A stretch of 64,000 bases of DNA from Adiantum capillus-veneris (lineage: Eukaryota; Streptophyta; Polypodiopsida; Polypodiales; Pteridaceae): positions 28,425,396 through 28,489,395 of the forward strand of contig CM043960.1 of the NCBI GenBank assembly GCA_014529385.2. The letters are read 5' to 3'. The notes below the pieces were generated by a model. It did no database searches and was not told the origin of the DNA. It saw only the letters and a program-made list of their open reading frames with translations. Both the position numbers and the translations under genes were made by a program. Shown here one piece after another: positions 54,826 to 64,000 of this stretch. The stretch's first letter is position 1. Every line of letters starts with the position of its first letter.

Positions 54826-56310
54826 CCATCTCCCACCCCGTCTTTTAGCGTGAAATCAGACATGCCCAAGGAGACCAATGGAGTACTTTCATGGATTTTT
54901 GAGAGAACTCCATGGATCACAGAAGTAATACACTCCCAAATTGCACGTCAGAAGTTGGAGGTTGAAGGTTTTGGTAGCTATGATGTGGAGTGGCACTTAG
55001 GTGGGGACTTGAAGACATAAAGTGTTTGCTTGGCTGCAAACAAGGGGCTTCTTCTATGCCTTGTCCATTTTGCACTCAAGGGTACAAACCTAACGGACAA
55101 AACTCACACAATATTACTGCAAAGGTCGGTTCCATGCTTCCATGGCAAGGGCATGGAGAACACGTGTTGGATTTTCGTGATGCCGTAGATGAAGGTAGAG
55201 AATGGGAAGTGTCTATTCTGATATGTCCCATGCTCAATGCCGCAGACCGTGATCAAAAGGACCGCGCTTAGAATCCAATCTTTCCATTTCCTCTATTGAA
55301 TTTATATTTTTGTACATTACAGGCATTCATGCGCATTTTTGATAGGCTATTGAAGCTCCACATTGACTATGCTTTCACAATGAAACCATTGGAAAAGTCC
55401 CAGGAAGCGATCAAAAGAGTGGAGGTACTCTTGAATTCCATTGGCTGTCATGCTGGAAATGTGTCTATCGTTGCTGCAAAGAACACAGGGGAGGCCCATG
55501 AAATTGTTCAACAAGTGTCAATGAGTGGACAAAAAGCCAGACACTTTTTGAAGAAAGTTTCCCAAGAAAAGCCAGGTCGATATGCTGCTCAAAACAGCTC
55601 CAACCAGCAGGCAGGTAACCTTTGGGAGCTTTGGAAGGAGTTATGCAAAGTTACTACTAACAATGATTCAAACGGCGAGCTTGCAAACAAGCGCAAGCAA
55701 GTCTGGGCACATTTTGATAAAATGGTCAAGCTTATGGGCCTTAACAACACAACAGAATAACAACGCCAATCATTTCAAGAAGCCTTGGCGGATTTTACCA
55801 AGGTCTTCACCCTTTCTTGGGGTGAAAATAACATCACACATTACATGGTGAGCCATGTTACGTGGTGAACTTATTACAAGGGATTGTTTTCATTAAATAA
55901 TGTGGATTGTTTACTCATGTGAACAGCATATCGTGTTTGTGCATGGTGCATTTTTTATGCACAAATATGGATCGCTTGAAATTTTTAGCACTCAAGGCAT
56001 GGAGAAGTCCCATTATCAAGCAAGGGGGGTGTACTTCAAAAATACTCGACATGAAGGTGGAATGGTGCAATCCAATTATCTGGAGGAGATGTTCAACTGG
56101 TTTTTTAGCACAACATTTGCTCGTAAGCTCACAATGGAGCGTGCACGACAATCCAAGATTTCTATTGAAGTGTGGAAATGGAGTCGTCAATAGCACAGCA
56201 ACAAGTGGAAAATGTCGCAAGGCCCCGCCAAGCATGCTACATGGCGCCAATGCAGAGTGCGACAAGGGACAAAGTGGATTCTGTGCGAGTCACTACACGT
56301 GAACGAAGGG
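54826..56310 (+). pseudogene. Decayed transposase-like or host ORF, unrecognised
   Basis: Plus-strand pieces: 54841-55019 (SWIFERTPWITEVIHSQIAR, VEWHLGGDLKT), a one-base frameshift, then IKCLLGCKQGASSMPCPFCT (55019-55078), an intron-like gap ending in TTGTACATTACAG (55308-55320), 55321-55760 (helical, QVWAHFDKMVKLMGL) and 55900-56193 (GSLEIFSTQGMEKSHYQARG). The G-G-D-L-K then C-P-F-C pattern and the later E-K block recall uncharacterised transposase-like families with split acidic residues, possibly RAG1/Transib-like in layout, but that is a weak guess. Several stops and shifts make it a pseudogene. Confidence 0.4.
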
Positions 56311-56387
56311 TCCAACTCTTAACGACATGTTCATTCAAAAAATAATAGTTTTTCCCCAAAATTAGTGTGAACAGGGCCCTTTCTAAA

Positions 56388-56404
56388 TGGGCCCTTATAA
56401 ATAT
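56388..56404 (+). promoter_or_regulatory. Promoter of the H3-like pseudogene: Site II and TATA box
   Basis: TGGGCCC (56388-56394) matches the plant Site II motif TGGGCC/T found in promoters of proliferation-linked genes. It is followed at once by TATAAATAT (56396-56404), 58 bases before the ATG. A second GGGCCC lies at 56374-56379. A kept promoter implies DNA-level duplication rather than a processed retrocopy. Confidence 0.6.
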
Positions 56405-56461
56405 TGCATGCTCTCATAAACCACTCATTTGTTTAGCACGGGTGAGCTCTTACCATAGCAA

Positions 56462-57326
56462 ATGGCCCGCACCAAACAAACCGCAAAAGAGCATCCGCCT
56501 GCCAACAAAAACACCCTCCAAGGATGTGAGAAGCCGGCATGGCTTAAAGGGACAATCAAACGGCCACGACCACCTGGCAGTTCAAGACACTCTTCTACCA
56601 GTGGGCATGGTAGTAGGGCACAAGAGTCATCAAGGGCTATAGAATCTTTCCGTTCTCAAGAAGAAACACCTAGACGAAGAATGAAGCAACACGTCCAGCG
56701 CTGGAGAGAAGAAGAGGCCCAACAAAGACTAGAGTCCAATAGGGAGGAGCAGCCGGGCTAGAAATTACAAGCAGGACCATCCAAGACTCGAGTGGTCCAT
56801 ACAGACACTGAATCAGAGACAAAGCCACCATGGCAACGAGCTGATATACTGCGCACACACCGGGTGCTCGTTGGGGGGAAGACACTGCCTCGAGGCCAGG
56901 GAGCTCTCCCCACACGACAAGATCAGGAGCCAAGGGAAAAGGATAAATCGGACGAGGCTGCAAATCCAGCCCCTAAGCATGTAAACAGGTGCAATTCAAA
57001 GTTCTTCAAGAAGCCTAAACACCACCAGCCAGCAAATGTGCAAGTGCCCCCAAGACAACCGCAGCGGCGCCGAAAAGTAGGTTGCAAAAATCCGGCACTA
57101 CCAAAAGACTACAAAGCTTTTAATTCGATGCGACCCCTTTGCTCGCACAGTGAAGGAGGTGCTTCAAAGCTATGGAAATCAGAATAGAATGAAAGCAATA
57201 ATGCTAGAGGCTATTCAAGAAGCTGCAGAAGCCCACATCATTTGAGTGTTGGAAGATTCCAACCTATGCGCCATTCATGCAAAGCGAGTGACAATACAGC
57301 CAAAAGATATGCAGCTTGCACGTTGA
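56462..57326 (+). pseudogene. Histone H3 variant pseudogene with very long N-terminal tail
   Basis: The ATG at 56462 opens MARTKQTAKEHPPANK; ARTKQTA is the exact start of histone H3. One frame runs about 205 codons to 57080, basic and Pro/Ser-rich, with a single TAG at 56759. After a +1 shift near 57080 the histone fold follows: KIRHYQKTTKLLIR, DPFARTVKEVLQSY, EAIQEAAEAH, then a TGA (57243) where H3 has Gly, then LEDSNLCAIHAKRVTI and QPKDMQLAR with a TGA at 57324, about seven residues short. The fold aligns with H3 alpha-N to alpha-3 without gaps. The long divergent tail and QKTT recall CENH3, but loop 1 has canonical length and CAIHAKRVTI is canonical-like. So: a divergent H3 variant, CENH3 kinship unproven. 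Nothing resembling an intron splits the fold. Confidence 0.8.
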
Positions 57327-57540
57327 TTGTGATAGGACTTTGAGCATTAGCCGAAGTTACCACTCTTTTTGTATTGCACACCCTTATCTTTGTAATGAGA
57401 TGACTTTGCAATGACAATATGATTAACAGTTGTGTCTACTGTGTCTATTATCCATGTGTTTTGAGTTTAGTATTGTTGAACATAAAGAGTTAAATATAAA
57501 TCAAACATTAACTTCTTGGGTATCCTATGTGGCAGACAAG

Positions 57541-58250
57541 CCTATGAAGTGCAAAAAAATGGTTGCAACAAGGGCACGCAAATGGCCCATCCATCAGTTT
57601 TGGATGACCTATTTGCGCACCCTTGTGGCCACCATTGTTTTTGCACTTTCAATCTTTGTTTACCCCATAGGATACCAAAAACGTTAACATATTGTGAAAC
57701 CAAGTTTCCATGCAACATTAAATTAGATTTTTCAAATGTCCAATGTAATTGGGCCTTTTGGTGGAGGGAAGTATTGGGTAGAGCTGAAGGAGGTGATAGG
57801 GTTCTTGAAAACTTAAATTTTGAGTTGATCTCACCTTTTCTTGTGTCCTTGAGTGCAAACATAGGTTCCAAGTGCAAAAAAAAGGGTGGCCACAAGGGTG
57901 CGCAAATGGCCCATCCATTAGTTTTGGATGACCTATTTGCGCGCCCTTGTGGCCACGATTTTTTTTGCACTTTCAAGCATTCATTACCCCATAGGATACC
58001 ATAAAAGTTAACATATTGTGAAACCAAGTTTATATGCAACATTAAATTAGGATTTTCCAATGTCCAATGTAATTGGGCCTTTTGGTGCAGGGAAGTATTA
58101 GGTAGAGCTGAAGGAGGTGATAGTATGCTTGAAAACTTAAATTCTAAGTTGATTTCACCTTTTCTAGTGTTCTTGAGTGCAAACATAGGTTCAATATGCA
58201 AAAAAAGGGTGGCCACAAGGGCGCGCAAATTGGCCATCCAAAACTTTCAA
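57541..58250. repeat. Tandem repeat, unit about 324 bp, each with a large hairpin
   Basis: Two full units and the start of a third: anchor word GGCCCATCC at 57584, 57908 and (as GGCCATCC) 58232. Each full unit has inverted arms of about 40 bases: AGTGCAAAAA...ACAAGGGYRCGCAAATGG on the left (from 57548 and 57874) and CTATTTGCGC...TTTTTGCACT on the right (to about 57645 and 57975). Because the repeat has no stop in one minus frame, a 231-codon open frame appears (57542-58237), but its repeated unit is an artefact of the tandem structure. Confidence 0.85.
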
Positions 58251-58639
58251 CAACCAAGTCACAAAATGGGCTTGGGGAGTAAATTCATTATGGACAATGG
58301 CCACATTGCCAGGGGGAGGTTTCCTTGGTAATGCGCAAGGGAAGCCTTGAGGTCCAAAGCCCATCCGCTTGCCACCCGTCCTTGCTTCAAAATCATCAAC
58401 CTCCACGACGTTCTATCATAAACCAATCAAGCTTGAGAAAAAAGACAATGAAGGATAAAATAATAACACAAAAATTAGGATAGAGTTTACCTCCTACTCC
58501 TTTTCGTCCTCCTCCCTGTTTCCCTTTCCATCCAAGTCAATGCTCCCATGCACCGCAGCTACGAGCTTTGGATCATCAGATGGGGGGTTGCGTAGTGGCA
58601 TAGGCATCCTAGCGGTCTCAACCTTGGCTTGCGTGGCTT

Positions 58640-60203
58640 AGAATTATTCCTCAACCACGTGCAAACTGCTCTTTTTCCAGGACCTCTGTACACACAACTG
58701 CAATAGTGTCAGTAACAGAGTCCCCAAGTGGCAAGAGCTTGCTTTCAAGGTCATCTAGTGTATTGTCCAAGGGACATTTGGTGTTGTTGCATAGCACGCT
58801 CAAGCATTCATCCATGCGCACAACAAATGCTTTCTCCAAATCATGCATAAACACATACTCCTCCCCATCCACCACCACTGAGGAGAAGTGGCTTATTTCC
58901 ACCTCTAGGATAGCCACATCCGTCGATGGTAGTGGAACTATAATGTCACTAGGGCCAGCCATGACAATGGATTTATCTACCACCTCCTCAAGCCCCGTGG
59001 GGTACTTGAGCTGAAGTGTTTGCCCTTCTGTTGCAAGATTCATGGGGTCAACCACCTACTCCTTGGTGTCCTTGATGAAGGACCCAACCTAAAGGTGTGG
59101 TAGGCGGAGCTCCTCCAAATCAAGTTCCTCGCTCACCAAGAAGATGAATGTGGCTAGCCGAGAAGGGTACTCCACCCCCAACTTGCACTTCTTGAGTGCT
59201 GACACCCCTGGGGCTTGCTCATCCAAGAAATGGTCTCCGTCGGCGGCAATTTCTTGGAATCGTTGCAAACGCTTGGAGAATGGGTGATCACCTTTGTGTA
59301 TGTAGCGTAAAAGATCACAAGGCACCCAGATCCCTACATGTGGGAGATAGATACGGAATATTCTATGATGTGCTCCTCCATGAACGCAGAAATCTTGGCA
59401 ATTGCATCCATGTGAAGGGAAATTGTAGTGTCAAGGTCAAGGAGACGAGTAAAGAAGGTGTGGATGTCCAACTTCCCTTTGTATTTGGTGTCCTCAAGGA
59501 AGAGGATGAAGCATGACAAAGGGGTGGATGTGGGTGAAGATGCAGAGGCTGTGGAGGCATCTATGTCTAGCCTCGGGTGTAGATAGAGAGTGGAGACGCT
59601 CAAGAGTAGTGAAAGTGAAAAGTGTGAATGAGTTATGCGGCCCCCGTTTTTGAATGGTCCCTTTTTTAAAGACATTAAAAAAACAGGCACTTTCACCAAA
59701 AAAATGATCTCTCATCTCAATGAGAAAAATTATATTCAAAGACATGATTTGCTTTGGAAAATCATGTTGATTACATCGGTGATTGTTTTCAAAACTGCAA
59801 GGGTTACAAAGTTATAACCCTAGTCCTCCTCGATCTTCAATTTGTCTTCCATTCTCTTCCCAATCTCCGGACATTCATTACAATAAGCATCCAATGATCA
59901 ACAAACTATGATGTATTGAAAATGTGGTGAAAAGATTCTCACCTCGTGGCCTTGTAAACGAAATTGCGCTTGTTGAAGGTCCTCAAAACCCATAATAACC
60001 AAATGTTCCCGCACATTACTGAGAGTCCAATGCTTGTTCATTTGGACTGCCTCCAAAGCATCATTGGGCATCCTCACTACAATGTCAAAGCTTGCAATAG
60101 TGCCGTCTACACTCTGTGAGAGAGTTCCCACTCCAAGCTTGCACATCCAACGATCATAGTGGAATCGTATGTACAAGGAGGTGTGGGATTTCAAATAGCG
60201 CAT
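58640..60203 (-). pseudogene. Minus-strand multi-segment gene relic, unrecognised
   Basis: Three open blocks read in order on the minus strand: 60203-59940 (YIRFHYDRWMCKLGVGTL, ending GHE before a donor-like GAG/GTGAGAATC), 59699-59080 (FFTRLLDLDTTISLHMDAIA, then RLQRFQEIAADGDHFLDEQA and LEELRLPHL after a frameshift) and 59055-58651 (IVMAGPSDIIVPLPSTDVAI, ESKLLPLGDSVTDTIAVV). Composition is like real protein. I cannot assign a family. Stops near 59340 and 59060 suggest decay unless introns remove them. Confidence 0.4.
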
Positions 60204-60857
60204 TCAAACACCTGAATCTCCAACCTTACAATGGTACCGGTCCCCATTGTGCATGCCCTCCGCAAAACCCCAATCCTCTTCTAAAAGCCTTTCTAATTCC
60301 TCATAATGCACATCTTTACATACAAGCATTGTGGGGTGAAAGCATGTTAACATGTCGTGCTTTTTGTGCTAGTTAACATATGCCAACAAGAATATCTTGT
60401 AAGCATAACACATGGATAGGACAGCATGTTTTTTCAAGTTTGTGGGCCACCAGCATGAACTATACAAAGTGTAATACTTGGACTTTGAAAAAATGAATCG
60501 TAATATTTTTAAAATCTCTAACACTTAAGCTCAGTCGTTACGTTGAGGTAGTGGTGTAGTCATGAAGCATGGAGGGAAGCATAGCACAAGGACCACAGGT
60601 CAGAGAGAGGGAGGAAGCGATTGCGAGCTACAAGCAGGTCTATAGTCAGAGGCCAACAGACAACCCAAGTGGAGGATAGCTCACCACTGGAGCAGCCACC
60701 TCCGACAGCAATCTTGATAGTACTCCACTGAGAAGGAAGTCGAAGGGCAAAGGTTCTGCTGCTTCTCCTCCGCCCTGCAAAAGTCTGAATGCTTCTAATT
60801 CCCAAGGATCCCCAATGTCAAAGTACATGCATGCAGGTAAGGGAAACCAGGACTCGG

Positions 60858-60982
<125 letters not shown>

Positions 60983-61346
60983 AATGAGGGGGCCACATTT
61001 GGAAGTTTTAAATCAAGCAAAGCATGACACATTTCTCCAGCATGCCCCGACTACTAATCTATTAGTGAATCCTCTCACCCATGATAAAATTGTGTTGCTA
61101 AGCATATGCTGTAATCAACACAAAGGACTATGCATTCGACTTATATGCTTGTTTTTGCAATAGCCCTTGGCTGCAATCTAGTTGTGGATTCTCTCACACT
61201 GATCAGGTGCTTGTGCATTGCCTTAGGCATTCAAGGTGCATGCTTAGATGATTGCATATAAGGAGAGCCCGCGCAATTGCCTGTGTAGAAATCACTTGAC
61301 AGCCCTATTCTAGTGGGGTTTTGTAAGGTTTTAATCTTATAATCCT

Positions 61347-62830
61347 ATGTGGTGTGCAGGCCGATGGAAAGCTCTCAAGCTTAACATCCCACTGCAGGAA
61401 AATTTTTGTGTAACAGCAGAAGAGTTTAATGTTGTCCATGGCCTCTCCATGGATGGTGACGACCCCAAATTGGTGAAGCGGGAGCAGATTATAGATTTGG
61501 AGTGGATCAGTGTATTTAGAGAGGCAAAGGATCGCAACAAATATCGCTTCAAATGCAGTAGCATTCGTAGCGACATGTATGACCTTGCGAAGGGTTTTGT
61601 AAAACAATCCAGTCTAGTGGCAATTGCAAGTGGCTCAATCATGCAATTCAATTGAGCTGAGTTTGCTGTCCATCATTTGCAGGACCTTCAAGAAAAAGCA
61701 TACTACGATGCCCATGTTGAAAAGTGGAGGGTGCGTAATACCCACCCTCAAGTCAAAAAACAGAGGAGGGCTCCACGGAAACAAAGGACAATTGCGCTAG
61801 CCAAGTAGCTCCGAACGTTGTTTCTGCTAGCCAGGGCAACACCCCTCTCTATTAACAGCTCTCACAAAGTGACAGCAAGCCTGTCATATTTCGGGCTCTC
61901 TGATTTGTAGCACATCATGAGTGCAAATGACCATCTCAGAAATCGACTGCAGGATGCTAAACAGCAGCTCAAGAATGCGGGTCAGGAGCTTGAAGCTGCG
62001 AGGGTTCTGAAAGCAAGCCATGATATGGTCATCCCTATAGTACTTGCTATGAGACATAAGCTTCATGATGCTAAGAATGAATTGCGATGTTTAGGACTCA
62101 CTGACAATGTGGATGCAATGAGAGAAATAGAGCTCAAGGTAGAGATCGAGACATATGCTATGAGACATAAGCTTCATGATGCTGAGAATGAATTGCGATG
62201 TTTAGGACTCACTGACAATATGGATGCAATGAGAGAAATAGAGCTCAAGGTAGAGATCGAGACACTGAAGGAGACACTGGATAGTTTGGGGTCTCCTCAC
62301 AATGAGGACACCCCCACTGCTGTTGATATTGACATAACATGTCTTCATGTAAGTGCCGATGGTTTTTGTGATTGAACCTTATGTTTTGAATATGTGCACA
62401 ACTATCTATGTACTTACCATGCCTCTGTTTTGATTGGTTTGTAGATTAATGTGGAGGTGCAAGAAGCAAAAGTGTACGCCTGCGATAGTCAATTGTAACT
62501 GCTCATGCAGATACATAGGATGATACAAGGCTCCTTCATCCCCACTGCCCTATGCAAGATAGCTATGGACACTTTTACAGAGTGTATAGGAGAGGTACGC
62601 AATGGGACAACAAGCAACATGTGTACTGGCTGTGGTCTGCCACTAGAAGTACACGAAATCAGTGCAATGGTCTAAATGCCATGTGAGCATACCTATCACC
62701 TAATTTTCTTTGTTGATGCATGCTCCCTGGGGACCAAATGTAGAGCTTCCACTTGCCAGCAAAGGATACCAGCTGAATGGTGTGGCAAGGTCACAGGGCA
62801 AGGACCTCCAATCACATAGAGTTCTTGTAA
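61347..62830 (+). pseudogene. Multi-exon gene relic ending in a RING-like zinc finger
   Basis: Segments on the plus strand: 61347-61655 (GRWKALKLNIPLQENFCVTA, LEWISVFREAKDRNKYRF); an acceptor-like TTTGCAG at about 61681 followed by DLQEKAYYDAHVEKWRVRNT; 61917-62350 (coiled coil, DAKQQLKNAGQELEAARVL, with a 37-residue in-frame duplication) ending at a donor CTTCAT/GTAAGT (62348); and, after an acceptor TTTGTAG near 62446, INVEVQEAKVYACDSQL. The end (62619-62790) reads MCTGCGLPLEV, then MPCEHTYHLIFF and CRASTCQQRIPAEW, a C-x2-C ... C-x-H-x2-H ... C ... C pattern like RING-H2. One expected Cys reads Phe and a TAA (62677) interrupts it. A ubiquitin-ligase-like role is only suggested. Confidence 0.45.
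62046..62267. repeat. 111-bp in-frame tandem duplication
   Basis: Units 62046-62156 and 62157-62267 differ at only a few bases (CTAAGAATG versus CTGAGAATG, CAATGTGG versus CAATATGG). The duplication adds 37 residues to a coiled-coil segment and keeps the frame. Confidence 0.95.
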
Positions 62831-62879
62831 GATAATGTTAATGAACAGTTATCTAGCCTTGATTCCTACACTAGCCCTG

Positions 62880-64000
62880 TGTATGCTAGTTAGCATAGAA
62901 GGTATGCTAGTTAGCTTAGTGGGTATGGTGTCTAGCATATTGTGTATGGTGGTTGTCAAACCTAGTTATGCTAGTTAGTGTACTATCAGATATAGCTAGC
63001 ATACATTGTCATGGTGGTAAGTATACTATGTATGCTAGTTAGCACAGATAGTTATCCTAGCTAGCATATTGTGAATACTAGTTGGCATTTTTTGTATGCT
63101 ATTTAGCATATTGTGTATGCTAATAATCATACCTTCTATGCTAGTTAACAAACTATGCATGCTAACTAGCATAGAGAGTTTCCCTGTTAGACACTAAGTA
63201 TGCTAATCAACATGTTAAATAAGCTAATTAGTGCACAGTGTGCTAACTAGCAAACAAGGTATGTTAATAAGCATACCTTGTATGTTAGTTAGCACACACA
63301 GTGTGCTAACTAACATACAAGGTATGCTAATTAGCATATTTAATATGTTAATTAGCATACTTTTTATGCTAATTAGAACATTGTATGATGGCTAGCATGC
63401 AAGTATGCTAATTAGGAAAAAGGTATGCTAATTAGCATGCATAAGCATACCTTTTCTTATAGTTATCATACTTGCATGCTAGCCATCATGCACAATGTTC
63501 TAATTAGCATAAAAATTATGCTAATTAGCATATTATATATGCTAATTAGCATATTATATATGCTAATTAGCATACCTTGTTAGCAGCATAATTAGCATAC
63601 CTTGTTAGCTAGTTAGCATATTATATGCTAACTAGCTAACAAGGTATATATTATATGCTAACTAGCTAACAAGGTATGCTAATTAGCATATATAATATGC
63701 TAATTAGCATAATTTTTATGCTAATTAGAACATTGTGCATGATGGCTAGCATGCAAGTATGATAACTATAAAATAAGGTATGATAATTAGCATACTCTGT
63801 ATGCTAACTAGCATACCTTGTATGCTAGCTAGCATTTGGTGCATGCTAACAAGCATTCAAAGTTTAGTTAGCATACCTTCTTTTCTAGCTAGCATAATGT
63901 GTATGCTTGTTAGCATACATTTTGAGCTAGCTAGCATAATTTGTATACTAGTTAGCATACATCTTTGCTAGTTATCGTAATGTGTATTTTAGGGTGCATG
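62880..64000. repeat. Array of short palindromes (TATGCTAATTAGCATA type)
   Basis: From about 62880 to the window end, dozens of TATGCTARTTAGCATA-like words occur every 20-35 bases in both orientations, separated by short variable spacers such as CCTTG or ATATA. TATGCTAATTAGCATA is itself a perfect 16-bp palindrome. A 28-bp perfect inverted repeat with a 3-base loop lies at 63270-63328. No coding sequence was seen. The array runs off the window. Confidence 0.9.
63447..63781. repeat. 335-bp foldback with arms of about 109 bp
   Basis: The left arm (63447-63555) and right arm (63673-63781) are near-perfect reverse complements, including CATACTTGCATGCTAGCC, ATCATGCACAATGTTC and TAATTAGCATAAAAATTATG. 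Only one or two differences are visible (ACCTTTTCTTAT versus ACCTTATTTTAT). It resembles a MITE or a cruciform-forming satellite unit. Confidence 0.85.

Noticed and set aside
57240-57262. Shared 17-mer GTGTTGGAAGATTCCAA between the H3-like relic and the R8 LTR start
   Set aside because: In the H3 relic it encodes conserved LEDSN and continues into histone sequence; the likeness to 3468-3483 is coincidental.
57542-58237. A 231-codon minus-strand frame
   Set aside because: It is a by-product of the 324-bp tandem repeat whose length is a multiple of three; composition follows the repeat.

Overview
The window looks like a TE-dense stretch of a land-plant nuclear genome, probably heterochromatic. 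Evidence: Ty3/gypsy elements primed by plant-type primer-binding sites (initiator tRNA-Met and tRNA-Asp), a Ty1/copia fragment, intron-like splice sites, long microsatellites, and a histone H3-like pseudogene with a plant-style promoter. The species cannot be named from this sequence. No tRNA, rRNA, CRISPR or bacterial-type operon was seen. Almost every coding stretch is a broken retrotransposon reading frame; the only structurally complete, apparently young element is R7.

Layout. 1-3298: 3' part of a chromovirus-like element (R1) with a recombined 3' end. 3299-3910: minus-strand stub of another element (R8). 3984-6335: tandem AT-rich duplication and unassigned decayed sequence. 6336-11034 and 40430-41640: two halves of a second chromovirus-like copy (R2), split by R3. 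11035-40429: R3, a very large Tat/Athila-like element (tRNA-Asp PBS, LTRs of about 935 bp). It carries gag, protease, RT/RNase H and integrase, then about 8 kb of extra coding and repeat sequence before the 3' LTR. 12966-22322: R4, a different gypsy lineage, inserted in the R3 leader. 41641-47000: R5, an internally deleted relative of R3. About 47141-48920 (minus): R6, an R3-like pol 3' end. 48931-49190: Ty1/copia fragment. 49191-54820: R7, a complete non-autonomous LTR element with LTRs that look identical and a perfect TCGAG target duplication. 54826-56310: decayed transposase-like or host reading frame. 56462-57326: long-tailed histone H3-variant pseudogene. 57541-58250: tandem repeat of about 324 bp with hairpins. 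58640-60203 (minus) and 61347-62830 (plus): unrecognised multi-segment gene relics, the latter with a RING-like end. 62880-64000: array of short palindromes built on TATGCTAATTAGCATA, containing a 335-bp foldback.

The most distinctive material is the accessory coding load of the R3/R5/R6/R7/R8 group. (i) A retropepsin-like domain followed by iterated W-[VI]-P-K motifs lies downstream of integrase in R3 and R6, with the catalytic D-T/S-G lost at the same positions. In R7 it stands alone with DTG intact. (ii) A conserved C-terminal domain just before the 3' LTR is shared by R3, R5 and R8. (iii) R3 has two tandem H2C2 zinc-binding modules in integrase. (iv) R3 non-coding DNA carries an iterated 24-bp palindrome (AGACATCCTACG and its reverse complement), and R4 sits inside one degenerate copy of it. 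Insertion order is readable: R2 first, R3 into R2, R4 into R3; R7 is recent.
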